From CAYLPU01 sp964385635 (GTDB lineage Bacteria; Chloroflexota; Anaerolineae; B4-G1): 62,490 nucleotides of DNA. This document shows, one piece after another, positions 34,099 to 42,929 of the stretch; position 1 is the stretch's first letter, and every line of letters starts with the position of its first letter. A model generated the notes under the pieces. That model was given only the letters and a program-made list of their open reading frames with translations. It had not been told where the DNA came from and did not search any database. The position numbers and the translations under genes were made by a program. Location: contig CAYLPU010000018.1 in the NCBI GenBank assembly GCA_964385635.1, forward strand, positions 1 through 62,490, read 5' to 3'.

Positions 34099-37000
34099 AT
34101 GGATCAGGCTAAGGTTGAACTCATCCAGGGGTTGATCGAAAAGCACGGCGCCACTGACACTCCCCTGACCGAGGCGGACGTGGCAGAGGTTTTTGTGACC
34201 CGCCTCTTCGCCGCGATGGGCTGGGACACCCTCGACCCTCTCGTCTGGAACCGGCAGAGCTACGTGCGCGGCGCGGGCTACGCCGATGCTGCTCTCCAGA
34301 TTCAGCACCAACCCGTCCTCTTCGTGGAAGTGAAGCGGTTCGGCCGGGTCGCTCATCCACAGGAAGAAGTTGCCATCCAGCAGACCCTGTTTGGGGATGT
34401 TCCGGTCCTAAGTCGGGCCGAACGCGCGGCGCGGGGCATAGACCGCACGCCCGAGGAGAAGCAGGCCCTGCGCTACGCCAGGGCAGCCGGCATCCGTTGG
34501 GCAGTGCTCACCAACTTCGAGCGGCTGATCCTCTTCGACGCGGACAAGGAGCGGGTTGTGCTGGCCTTCGATGCCCCGGAGGAGTACCTGAATCGCCCAG
34601 ACGACCTGGCGCTGCTGGCCCCCGCCGACACGCCTGAACAGTTCGACAGCCGGCTGCGCTGGTATGCCGATCTCCAGAAAAAACCGGAGATAGACGACGA
34701 CTTCTACCGCTTCTTGAGCGACTGGCGGCTGCGGCTGGCTCAGACCATCTACGACCACAACCGGGGGCCGGACTCCCCCCTGCAGGGGCCAGATGGTGTG
34801 ATAGACTTGGACCTCCTGCGCCAGGCGGTGCAGCGTACCCTCGACCGGCTGATCATCATCCGCTACGCCGACGACGTGGGCTTCCTCGACCAACACGACC
34901 TGTTGGAAAGCCAACTCTTCGCGTTCCTGAATCGGCGAGTCTACGCCGTCGAGTACGAGTTCCAACAGGACCTCAACCGGCTCTACACCGCCTTCTACCG
35001 CCGTCACGACACGACCATCTTCGCGCCCGGTCACGTCTGCGAACAGGTGCGCGTCCCCAACGACATACTGGTGGGCCTGGTGCGGGCTGTCAGCGGCATT
35101 TCCTTCCGCAAGTTCGGGAGCGACATCCTGGGCAGCACCTACGAGAGTTACCTGGGCCAGCGGCTGGTGCTGGAAGGGGAGACGATACGGGCCGAAAGCG
35201 ACCGCGCCCTGCGCAAAGGCGGCGGCATCTACTACACTCCCTCCTACATCGTGCGCTACATCGTGGATCACACTTTGGGACGCTGGCTGTACGGGACGGT
35301 GAACGGCCGGCCCGACGGCGAGCCACTGCCCGACGCCTCCCGCAAGACGCTGGCCGATCTAGAAGGGCTGCGGGTGCTGGACCCAGCGATGGGCTCCGGC
35401 TCGTTCCTCATCTACGCCTTTGAAGTCCTGGCCGATTTCTACGAGCGGGAGAACGAGCGCATCAAGCAGGCGAACATCGAGCGCGTGGAAGCCTGGGCGA
35501 AGCGGGCGATGGAAGAAGGGATGTTCGGCCAGGACAACGATGCACCGGAGAGGGAGGAGACGGCCCCCGACTACATCAGCCGCATTTTGCAGCAGCACCT
35601 CTACGGCGTGGATTTAGACTCGGAGGCGGTGGAGATCGCGGGTGTCAACCTGATCCTGCGGGCCTTTGACCGACTGAAGGGGGAGCACGAGCGACGCAAA
35701 CTGCCGCTCATCCTGGGGCAAAACCTAAAGGTGGGCAACTCTCTCATCTCCGGTACATCTCCCTCCCCCTGCGAGGGGGAGGGCCGGGGTGGGGGTCTCC
35801 CCTTCGAGGAGGAGCGGCGGCAACTGGTCGCGCTGCGCGGGGAGCTGGCGGTGTTGGAGGACGACGCGGCGCGGGCGGAAAAGGTGGCCGAGATCAAGGC
35901 AGTGGCTGCTCCGGTGGACGTGGCGCTGAGCGAACCGCTGACTGCCTATTTCGACGACGTAGCCGCCAAACGGCCTTTCAACTGGGAGATCGAGTTCCCC
36001 GAGGCCTTCGATCCTGATCTGCCGGAGGGGGAGCGGGGGTTCACCATCGTGGTGGGGAATCCTCCCTGGGGACGTACAACCCTGGATCGGGAAGAAAAGG
36101 TCTTCTTCAGAAAATTCTCACAGGCCGATTCCAGGCACCCCGATACTTACACACTGTTTATCGAGTTCGCTCTGACCCACACGACTGGCACTGGCTACTG
36201 CGGATATGTTGTACCTGACACCCTCTTGCTCAAGAACTATCCTCAAACTCGCCAACTTGTGCTTGAAGCGGGAAGAATCGAGACCTTGCGACACGCTGGA
36301 ATGAGCTTCGGCGAAGTCAACCTAGATACGGCTATTTTCACGCTGTGCAAAGCTGATGACATCGAAGCAGATACCGAGCACTTGATCTTAGTAGGTACAG
36401 AGCGTGATCTGTCCGATAGCTGCTTTATTCCCCAATCACTATTCTTCTCACTCGCAGACTATCGATTCAACATTTATCTGACACCTGATAAAATGGGGTT
36501 TTATAATAGGTTGCGCCAGGAGTTTCCACCATTTAGTGAGTTTACAGAGACCCACGAGGGGATACATACTGGCAACATCCGAGACAAGTTATTTATCGAC
36601 AGTCATCAAGACGGGTACAGCAAATCGCTCATCTTTGGACGAGAGGAAATCGAGCGGTACATTTTGTGTTGGCATGGGAAGTTTGTCCAATACGACCCTG
36701 GGCTCATCAATCGAGATGCAGGTGAATACGCGTCACTTCGGGAAGAACGTATCTTCACAGAGCCCAAGTTGTTTGTTAGACGCACCGGCGACAGTATCCT
36801 GGCGACCTTCGACGACCAGCAGTTTTATGCCAGCAATAACCTTTTCTGTCTGCTACTCAGGGCGGAGTGCCAGCAAGACTACGATTTACGCTATGTTCTG
36901 GCGTTGCTCAATTCCAGCTTTATGACGGCTATCTTTCGCCTGGAAGTACCAAGGGTAGAACGCCTGTTTGCCGAGTTGAAGATCACGCACATTGACGATT

Positions 37001-37746
37001 TCCCCTTCCGCGCCATTGACTTTATCGCCCCGGCCGATGTCGTTGCCCACGACGGGCTGGTCGCCCTGGCCCAGCGCATGCTTGACCTGAATCGGGTTCG
37101 CCAGGCCGTGACAGATGGATTCGCCACTGCCCTACGCGCGTACGAGCGCACCTCCACTCCCTTGCGCCTTTTCCTGAACGAGCACCAGGACTTCATCACT
37201 CGCCACGCCCTGCTGGACGCCAACGACGAGGGCGAGGTCAACGGCATCGCCGTGGACGAGCAAGAGGATAGCCTGCTGATCCGTGCCTCTGTAAGACAAG
37301 TTGGCAACTTGCCCCACGAGCGCGACGTCGTCCGGCTGGACGTCGAGGACGAAGACCTGCGCATGTATCTGCTCTTGGCACTGCGCGCATTTCTGGAGGA
37401 GAAGCGCCGCAAGCGAGTCTGGAGCCGTGGTAAGGTCCTACACGGTGTCCTGACAGCATTGGAGGTGCCGCGCCTGGCCACCGCGACTCCTGAGGCCCAC
37501 CAGCGGTGCGTGGCGGAGATGATTGCCAGCGTGCGCCGTTTCCTCCCTCCCCTCCCTCTTTCCCCCCCAGTGGGGGGGATGAAAGGGGGGGAAGGTGTCG
37601 GCCTGGACCGCCACGGAGCGCCACTTCACCTGGGCGATATTGAGACCGACCTGACCTCTACCGACGCCGAGATTGACCGTCGCGTCTACGACCTCTACGG
37701 CCTGAGCGAGGAGGAGATTGCGATTGTGGAAGAGCGCGGAGCATAA
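34099..37746 (+). CDS. Type IIG restriction-modification enzyme (Eco57I-like)
   Basis: 1215 residues combining nuclease and N6-adenine methyltransferase. N-terminal PD-(D/E)XK site: Asp63 in GYADAAL and Glu77-x-Lys79 in LFVEVKRFG. The methyltransferase has IYYTPSYIVRYIV, SAM motif Asp428-PAMGSGSF and the catalytic Asn654-Pro-Pro-Trp, then a C-terminal target-recognition region. No separate methylase, specificity or BREX/DISARM genes are adjacent, so it should act alone: methylating host DNA and cutting unmodified DNA. Residues about 553-566 (SPSPCEGEGRGGG) come from an inserted G/C palindrome. Another such insert lies near residues 1152-1166. The GC content dips in the target-recognition part (36070-36950), a sign of exchange of that segment. 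Confidence 0.88.
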   Translation: MDQAKVELIQGLIEKHGATDTPLTEADVAEVFVTRLFAAMGWDTLDPLVWNRQSYVRGAGYADAALQIQHQPVLFVEVKRFGRVAHPQEEVAIQQTLFGDVPVLSRAERAARGIDRTPEEKQALRYARAAGIRWAVLTNFERLILFDADKERVVLAFDAPEEYLNRPDDLALLAPADTPEQFDSRLRWYADLQKKPEIDDDFYRFLSDWRLRLAQTIYDHNRGPDSPLQGPDGVIDLDLLRQAVQRTLDRLIIIRYADDVGFLDQHDLLESQLFAFLNRRVYAVEYEFQQDLNRLYTAFYRRHDTTIFAPGHVCEQVRVPNDILVGLVRAVSGISFRKFGSDILGSTYESYLGQRLVLEGETIRAESDRALRKGGGIYYTPSYIVRYIVDHTLGRWLYGTVNGRPDGEPLPDASRKTLADLEGLRVLDPAMGSGSFLIYAFEVLADFYERENERIKQANIERVEAWAKRAMEEGMFGQDNDAPEREETAPDYISRILQQHLYGVDLDSEAVEIAGVNLILRAFDRLKGEHERRKLPLILGQNLKVGNSLISGTSPSPCEGEGRGGGLPFEEERRQLVALRGELAVLEDDAARAEKVAEIKAVAAPVDVALSEPLTAYFDDVAAKRPFNWEIEFPEAFDPDLPEGERGFTIVVGNPPWGRTTLDREEKVFFRKFSQADSRHPDTYTLFIEFALTHTTGTGYCGYVVPDTLLLKNYPQTRQLVLEAGRIETLRHAGMSFGEVNLDTAIFTLCKADDIEADTEHLILVGTERDLSDSCFIPQSLFFSLADYRFNIYLTPDKMGFYNRLRQEFPPFSEFTETHEGIHTGNIRDKLFIDSHQDGYSKSLIFGREEIERYILCWHGKFVQYDPGLINRDAGEYASLREERIFTEPKLFVRRTGDSILATFDDQQFYASNNLFCLLLRAECQQDYDLRYVLALLNSSFMTAIFRLEVPRVERLFAELKITHIDDFPFRAIDFIAPADVVAHDGLVALAQRMLDLNRVRQAVTDGFATALRAYERTSTPLRLFLNEHQDFITRHALLDANDEGEVNGIAVDEQEDSLLIRASVRQVGNLPHERDVVRLDVEDEDLRMYLLLALRAFLEEKRRKRVWSRGKVLHGVLTALEVPRLATATPEAHQRCVAEMIASVRRFLPPLPLSPPVGGMKGGEGVGLDRHGAPLHLGDIETDLTSTDAEIDRRVYDLYGLSEEEIAIVEERGA
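35757..35800. repeat. G/C palindrome inserted in frame in the R-M gene
   Basis: CCCTCCCCCT followed by AGGGGGAGGGCCGGGG forms a palindrome inside the methyltransferase gene between motifs I and IV. It encodes a Pro/Gly-rich loop without breaking the frame. Related sequences lie at 37545, 45000, 55873 and 56055. Confidence 0.7.
37545..37596. repeat. G/C palindrome near the 3' end of the R-M gene
   Basis: CCTCCCTCCCCTCCCTCTTT and CCCCCCAGTGGGGGGG, then AAAGGGGGGGAAGG: inverted repeat with C7/G7 homopolymers. In frame it encodes LPPLPLSPPVGGMKGGEG. Same class as the element at 35757. Confidence 0.7.
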
Positions 37747-37768
37747 AGCCCAAGAGGCGACTTCAGTG

Positions 37769-38434
37769 ATGATGAATAAAAGCACGCTGTTGCGATTATC
37801 ACTGTCTCTGGTTGCTGCGGCGATGTTGGCTTGCTCAGGTCAGCAGATAGCGACACCCATCCCGGCCACGGCAGTGCCTGAATCACCCACATCTACTCCT
37901 GAATCGCCGACGGCGATGTCTGAACTGCCAACCCTCACCTCTGAGTCACCAGCAATGACGACACCCGAAACGTCTACCCCCACTGCCGAGCCAGAGCCGA
38001 CGCGCATCCAATTTGAGGCGGGCGCGACATCGGTGACCGTGACCGGCAGCATCGAGCGTACTGAGCAGAGCGGTGTCGAGTACGACGAGGGCTACGTAGT
38101 CCGCGCGCTGGGAGGCCAGACGATGGAGGTCATCATCACGTCACCGAACCATGATGTTCTCTTAACCATCGTGGGGGCGGATGGGATTCCTCTAAAGAGG
38201 TACGTAGACGGCATGGCTGAATGGCGAGGCGTGCTACCTGCTACGCAGGATTACTTCATCAAGCCCGTCTCGGTCGGCCAGGAGACGGTCTACACGTTGA
38301 CAGTGACAATCAGCGCGCTGGAGTCTGAAGCAAGCCGCATCAATTTGAGCCAGGTGTCACGCCGGCGACCGTGGCTGGTACTTTGGAGACGTAGCCTCCC
38401 AGCCGATGCCCTGTCACGCCGGCGGGGCATTTGA
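37769..38434 (+). CDS. Lipoprotein with a pre-peptidase-like beta domain, frameshifted at its 3' end
   Basis: 221 residues from the ATG at 37769 (another ATG follows directly). Lipoprotein signal with lipobox MLAC, then a Thr/Pro/Glu/Ser linker (about residues 30-70). Then comes a beta domain beginning RIQFEAGATSVTVTGSIER and ending TVYTLTVTISALE, like the PPC-type domains on Chloroflexota surface proteins. After SEASRIN the reading frame is probably shifted: one missing C at 38340/38341 would restore RIQFEPGVTPATVAGTLE, a second copy of the domain start, which stops at TAG 38392. The last 30 residues as translated (SRRRPWLVLW...) are therefore likely spurious. Confidence 0.65.
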   Translation: MMNKSTLLRLSLSLVAAAMLACSGQQIATPIPATAVPESPTSTPESPTAMSELPTLTSESPAMTTPETSTPTAEPEPTRIQFEAGATSVTVTGSIERTEQSGVEYDEGYVVRALGGQTMEVIITSPNHDVLLTIVGADGIPLKRYVDGMAEWRGVLPATQDYFIKPVSVGQETVYTLTVTISALESEASRINLSQVSRRRPWLVLWRRSLPADALSRRRGI

Positions 38435-38542
38435 GTTACCGTCCAGCGTTGCTCAGAACAAGCCCTGAAGGAGGTGGCACGGGATACTTGTATCGCTCGG
38501 CGTAATCCACACTTCACATGCTGAAATAAGGAGGCACAGAGT

Positions 38543-39694
38543 ATGATCAGAGAAGTTGCCATCGTGGGGGCCGGCTGGAGCGGCTTCCGCTCCATCACCC
38601 CCGACCTGTCGTACAAGGAACTGATGTATGAGGCTGCAGTACAGGCTTATGAGGAAGCCGGGATTGACCCCCGTAGGGACGTGGACAGTTTCGTCACCAT
38701 CGCCGAGGACTACAACGAGGGCACCAGTATCTTCGACGAGTACGTGCCCGACCAGCTCGGCGCGCTGCACCGTCCCGTCCAGACCATCGCCGGTGAGGGC
38801 ATCCATGGCCTGGCGGCAGCTGTGATGCAGATGCTCACCGGGCGGTTCGACGTCGTCGTCGTCGAGGCCCACAGCAAGGCCTCTAACATCCTCACCCTGC
38901 CCTACATCCTGGCCTTCGCCTTCGACCCGGTCTTCAACCGGCCGCTGGCCGCCCACCCCTACTACGTGGCCGGGATGGAGATGAAACGCTACATGGCCGA
39001 GACCGGGACGACCCATCGGGAGTGCGCGTGCGTGGCCGCCAAGAACCGTAACAACGGACTGCTCAACCCATTGGCCGGATACGGGGCGGCAGTGTCCGCC
39101 GATGACGTGCTGGCCTCCGAGCCGGTGGCCGAGCCACTGACCCGGCTGGAGTGCGCCGGCCACAGCGACGGAGCCATCGTCTTCGTGTTGGCCGCAGACT
39201 CCACCGCCCGCGCTCTCACTGACAGGCCGGTCTGGGTGCGCGGCGTGGGGTGGGCCAACGACACGTTCTGGATGGAGAGCCGCCCCTGGGGAGAGGCCCG
39301 CTACGCACGAGACGCGGCCCAAATGGCCTACCGTACCGCCGGCATCAAAAGCCCACGGGCGGAGATCGACTTCGCTGAGGTGGACGACACCTTTGCCTAC
39401 AAGGAACTGCAACATCTGGAGGCGTTGGGGCTGTGTCCACCGGGCGCTGCTGGTGAATGGACCGCTGCCGGGGGTACGGAACTGACGGCCGAGTTCCCGG
39501 TCAATCCCTCCGGTGGCGCGTTGGGCGAGGGTCACCTGCTTGATGCCACCGGGCTGGCTCGCGTGCTGGAGGTAGTGCTGCAACTGCGCGGCGAGGCTGG
39601 GCAGCGGCAGATCGAAGACGCTGAGGTCGGGCTGGCCTTCGGCTGGCGCGGCGTGCCCACCACCGGTGGGGCGGCCGTGGTGCTGAGTAACTAG
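38543..39694 (+). CDS. Thiolase-fold protein (SCP-x/archaeal type) without catalytic Cys
   Basis: 383 residues with thiolase N- and C-domains. At the place of the nucleophilic Cys the sequence is TIAGEGIHGLAAAV, without Cys. The usual catalytic His motif (xHDxFTxAE) is VDDTFAYKELQHLE. The C-terminal NPSGGALGEGHLLDATG keeps its His. This resembles the thiolase-like retro-aldolases (such as Ltp2 of steroid degradation) that also work with DUF35 partners, more than true thiolases. Two DUF35 genes follow in the cluster, so a lyase or condensing complex acting on acyl-CoA is my inference. AAGGAGG ribosome binding site. Confidence 0.8.
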   Translation: MIREVAIVGAGWSGFRSITPDLSYKELMYEAAVQAYEEAGIDPRRDVDSFVTIAEDYNEGTSIFDEYVPDQLGALHRPVQTIAGEGIHGLAAAVMQMLTGRFDVVVVEAHSKASNILTLPYILAFAFDPVFNRPLAAHPYYVAGMEMKRYMAETGTTHRECACVAAKNRNNGLLNPLAGYGAAVSADDVLASEPVAEPLTRLECAGHSDGAIVFVLAADSTARALTDRPVWVRGVGWANDTFWMESRPWGEARYARDAAQMAYRTAGIKSPRAEIDFAEVDDTFAYKELQHLEALGLCPPGAAGEWTAAGGTELTAEFPVNPSGGALGEGHLLDATGLARVLEVVLQLRGEAGQRQIEDAEVGLAFGWRGVPTTGGAAVVLSN

Positions 39695-39708
39695 AGAAAG
39701 AGAAAACG

Positions 39709-40167
39709 ATGACCACCCACCGTCCGCGAGACATCTCAGTGCTTCAAGACGCAATGGCGAAGGTGCACCAGCTCCTGGGCGAGCAATTGGTGTCGGTCGT
39801 GCTCTACGGCAGCCGTGCACGAGGTAACGCCCGTCCCGACTCTGACTTTGACCTTCTCATCATCGCGGACTCTCTGCCCGGTGAAAGACAGAAGCGGGAA
39901 CTGGCGCTGGACATCGCCGAGGTCGGCTTCGACTACGGTCTGCCCATCCAGGTACTGCTGGTCACGCCGGATGAGGCGGAACAGGCTGTCGTCACCGGTG
40001 CACCACTGATGTTCGAGATCTACGACGCTCACCGGCTGATATATGACCGCGAGGGCTTTTTCCGTCGCTTGGTCAGACGCTTTGCCAGGCAACTACAGGA
40101 CTGGCAGGCACGTAAGGTCAAAGAGCATGTATGGGAGGTACCCGGCCTTGCAGCAGTTAGACCATAG
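39709..40167 (+). CDS. MNT-type nucleotidyltransferase (probable antitoxin)
   Basis: 152 residues. Minimal nucleotidyltransferase motif VVLYGSRARGNARPDSDFDLLI (G-S-x9-D-x-D) near residues 30-50. Overlaps the following HEPN gene by 41 bases, the standard arrangement of MNT-HEPN toxin-antitoxin modules. In characterised pairs the MNT protein AMPylates and silences the HEPN RNase. The pair is inserted between two thiolase-like genes of one operon, only 14 bases after the first. Confidence 0.85.
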   Translation: MTTHRPRDISVLQDAMAKVHQLLGEQLVSVVLYGSRARGNARPDSDFDLLIIADSLPGERQKRELALDIAEVGFDYGLPIQVLLVTPDEAEQAVVTGAPLMFEIYDAHRLIYDREGFFRRLVRRFARQLQDWQARKVKEHVWEVPGLAAVRP

Positions 40168-40585
40168 TGAAGTCGCCAGGGCTTTCTTCAAAGAGGCCCG
40201 CACAGACCTGCGCTCAGCACGGTTGCTGAGAGACGGCGGAGAATACAGCCGCACTGTGGCCGCTTGTCAGCAGGCTGTAGAAAAAGCAGCCAAGGCCACT
40301 CTGGCTCTCGAAGGCATCATCGTGATGGAGCACCAGGTCGCCGACCGGCTGGTGGCTGCTTTTCCCCAAATGAAGGACATCCGCAAGATTGGGCGCAAGA
40401 TCAAGGCACTGGAGTGGGAGGGCACAAAGACGCGCTACCCACTCTTTGGGCGTGTGGATCTGCCGATCTGGACACCTTCAGACAGGTATACCCAAGATGA
40501 CGCCGACGAAGCCATCGCCGATGCCGAGTTCGTCATCAAAGTGCTCGTGACGTTCGTAAAACAGACATATCAACTCCAAGTGTAG
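40127..40585 (+). CDS. HEPN-domain protein (probable toxin partner)
   Basis: 152 residues from the ATG at 40127 (the open frame starts at 40043). HEPN helices: RTDLRSARLLRDGGEYSRTV and ACQQAVEKAAKATLAL (residues about 24-58). The RNase motif R-x4-6-H of active HEPN toxins is not evident: the usual Arg region reads TRYPLFGRVDLP without His. It may thus be an inactive or differently acting version. Ends 9 bases before the second thiolase-like gene. Confidence 0.8.
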   Translation: MYGRYPALQQLDHSEVARAFFKEARTDLRSARLLRDGGEYSRTVAACQQAVEKAAKATLALEGIIVMEHQVADRLVAAFPQMKDIRKIGRKIKALEWEGTKTRYPLFGRVDLPIWTPSDRYTQDDADEAIADAEFVIKVLVTFVKQTYQLQV

Positions 40586-40594
40586 GAGGCAGCT

Positions 40595-41761
40595 ATGAGT
40601 AAATCGAGAGTTGCAGTAGTCGGCGCGGGGATGACCAAGTTCGTCCGCCGCGCCCAGGAGACGGCCAAGGAACTGGCCTGGGAGGCCGCCCACCTGGCGC
40701 TGGAATCCTGTGAAATGACATTGGACGACGTAGATGCTGTGGTAATCGGCACCGCGCCCGATGCCTTCGACGGCGTACACATGAAGGGCGAGTATCTCTC
40801 CGACGGCTGCGGGGCCTGGGGCAAGCCGGTCATGCGCGGCTACGTCGGCGGAGGCACGGGCGTCTTCGCCCCCATCCAGGGCTGGTACCACGTCGCCAGC
40901 GGTCTCTTCGACACCGTCCTGGTCGTCTGCGAGGAGAAGATGTCCTCCTGCCAGCCCCACCCGCAGGGTGCTTTCCTCACCATATTCGACCACATCACCG
41001 AGCGGCCCCTGTGGCCGAACCTGCTGTGGATCTTTGCGCTGGAGATGAACGCTTACATGAGCCGCTACGGGCTCGACAAGCGGGACATCGCCACCGTCTC
41101 GGTCAAGAACAAGCGCAACGCCGCCGACCATCCTGCGGCACTGCTGGGCGACCCGAACGTCACCGTCGAGGACATCTTGAACACCGAGGTGCTGGCCTGG
41201 CCAGTGCAGCGCGGGGACGTGAGCCCTATCAGCGACGGGGCTGTCGCCCTCGTGATGTGCGCCAGCCACGTCGCCCGCCGTGTGACCGACAAACCGGTCT
41301 GGATCGAGGGGGTAGGCTGGAGTCTGGACACCGCCTACTGGACCAACCGCGACCTGTCCTACCCCACCTACGTCGAGGAGGCGGCGCGCATGGCTTACGA
41401 GATGGCTGGTATCACTGAACCGCGCAAGCAGATCCACATCGCCGAGCCCTACGACCCCTTCAACTACAAGGAACTGCACCACCTGGAAGGGCTGATGCTG
41501 TTCGACAAAGGGGAGGCACCAAGAGCCGCCGCGGACGGGGTCACCCAGCGGGACGGCGACCTGCCCGTGTGTCCCTCCGGGGGGCTGCTGGGGGTGGGCA
41601 ATCCTATCGCCGCCGCCGGCCTGATGAAGGTGGCCGAGATTTTCTGGCAGTTGCGGGGGGAGGCGGACGGACGCCAGGTACCCGGCAACCCGAAGCGCGG
41701 CCTGGCCCAGGCCTGGGGCGACCTGATGCAGGTCGGCACCGTGGTTGTGATGGGAGTCTAG
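40595..41761 (+). CDS. Second thiolase-fold protein, catalytic residues replaced
   Basis: 388 residues, thiolase fold, with VGGGTGVFAPIQGWYHV where the Cys should be and EPYDPFNYKELHHLEG at the usual His motif. In the C-terminal loop His is replaced by Asn (PSGGLLGVGNPIAAAG). It is paralogous to the protein encoded at 38543 and probably forms a heteromer with it and the DUF35 proteins. GTAGGAGG upstream, 10 bases after the HEPN gene, so the four metabolic genes plus the toxin pair look co-transcribed. Confidence 0.8.
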   Translation: MSKSRVAVVGAGMTKFVRRAQETAKELAWEAAHLALESCEMTLDDVDAVVIGTAPDAFDGVHMKGEYLSDGCGAWGKPVMRGYVGGGTGVFAPIQGWYHVASGLFDTVLVVCEEKMSSCQPHPQGAFLTIFDHITERPLWPNLLWIFALEMNAYMSRYGLDKRDIATVSVKNKRNAADHPAALLGDPNVTVEDILNTEVLAWPVQRGDVSPISDGAVALVMCASHVARRVTDKPVWIEGVGWSLDTAYWTNRDLSYPTYVEEAARMAYEMAGITEPRKQIHIAEPYDPFNYKELHHLEGLMLFDKGEAPRAAADGVTQRDGDLPVCPSGGLLGVGNPIAAAGLMKVAEIFWQLRGEADGRQVPGNPKRGLAQAWGDLMQVGTVVVMGV

Positions 41762-41771
41762 GAGGGGGAAG

Positions 41772-42275
41772 ATGAAAGAGTACGTATATGACAGTATATA
41801 TCTTCGCAGAAAAGATTTTGAAGAAGGCCGCGTCCTTTTCGAGACCTGGGACCCCAACGCCTGTTATGCCTGGGACGCAGGGGTGGCTGTCGGCCACTAC
41901 CTGCAAGGGCTGAAGGCCGGCAAACTGATCGGGCGCAGTTGCCCCGAGTGCCGCCGGGTACTGATCCCACCCCGTATGTTCTGCGAGCAATGTTTCTGCG
42001 CCACCGACCGCTGGGTGGACCTCCAGGACACCGGTACCGTCATCACCTATTCCCTGTGTTATGTCACCTGGGATATGATCCGGCTGGAGGAGCCGCAGAT
42101 CCCGGCCGTCATTGAGATAGACGGGGCTTCGTCTGGGATGGGCATCATGCACATGTTGGGCGAGGTGGATCCGCAGGCGATCAAGATCGGCATGCGGGTG
42201 CAGGCGGTGTGGAAGCCGGCCGAGGAGCGCACCGGTGCCATCACCGACATCGTTTACTTCAGGCCGTTGGAGTAG
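41772..42275 (+). CDS. DUF35 OB-fold / zinc-ribbon protein
   Basis: 167 residues. Zinc ribbon with four Cys (CPEC ... CEQC, residues about 57-76), then an OB fold (TGTVITYSLCYVTW ... VQAVWKPA). Such Zn-ribbon/OB proteins bind acyl-CoA and act as subunits of thiolase-fold enzymes. An extra N-terminal helix of about 50 residues precedes the ribbon. AGGAGGGGG ribosome binding site; directly after the second thiolase-like gene. Confidence 0.88.
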   Translation: MKEYVYDSIYLRRKDFEEGRVLFETWDPNACYAWDAGVAVGHYLQGLKAGKLIGRSCPECRRVLIPPRMFCEQCFCATDRWVDLQDTGTVITYSLCYVTWDMIRLEEPQIPAVIEIDGASSGMGIMHMLGEVDPQAIKIGMRVQAVWKPAEERTGAITDIVYFRPLE

Positions 42276-42287
42276 AGGAGGGCAGAC

Positions 42288-42761
42288 ATGAGTATGCTAC
42301 ATCGAATCGAGCATCTACACGACGCGCTGGCCTGGGAAGGAAACATGCCTACCCAGGGCCGGTACACCGTCGGCATAGCCGGGGAAAGGTTCTTCCGCGA
42401 GATCCAGGAGAACGGCGAATTCCTGGGCACCGTCTGCCCGACCTGTGGTATCACCTACGTTCCGCCACGCCTCTACTGCGAGCAGTGCTTTGCCCATCTG
42501 GATGAGTGGGTGGAGGTGCCGACCACCGGCCGGGTGTACACCTTTACCGTTGTCCACCTGGACCTGGACGGCAACCGGCTCCCGGAGCCGCGCGTCATGG
42601 CCTTCGTGCACATAGATGGCAGCGATGGCGGATTGGTTCACTTCCTGGGCGAGGTAGAGCCCGACCAGGTCTGCATCGGGATGTGCGTCGAGGCCGTTTT
42701 CAAGGAGAAAGCGGATCGCAAGGGAAGTATTCTGGATATCGCGTATTTCAAGCCGGTGTAG
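42288..42761 (+). CDS. DUF35 OB-fold / zinc-ribbon protein, second copy
   Basis: 157 residues. CPTCGITYVPPRLYCEQC is the zinc ribbon, followed by the OB fold (TGRVYTFTVVHLDLDG ... VEAVFKEK). It follows the first DUF35 gene after 12 bases with GGAGG before the ATG. Two thiolase-fold and two DUF35 proteins suggest two matching pairs or one four-subunit complex. Confidence 0.88.
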   Translation: MSMLHRIEHLHDALAWEGNMPTQGRYTVGIAGERFFREIQENGEFLGTVCPTCGITYVPPRLYCEQCFAHLDEWVEVPTTGRVYTFTVVHLDLDGNRLPEPRVMAFVHIDGSDGGLVHFLGEVEPDQVCIGMCVEAVFKEKADRKGSILDIAYFKPV

Positions 42762-42929
42762 GACAACAACGGATTGAGAAAAGAACGGATAGCGGGCGGG
42801 GCGGCGGGTCTATGAGCGGAACCCGGCTGAGGCCCGTTGCCCCGTCAGTCTCAATGAGCATCTCCGCTCCAGTTTCGTTCTGAGACACAGAGGGCGATAA
42901 GGTAAACGAGATGGACGAGGAGGTGAACG

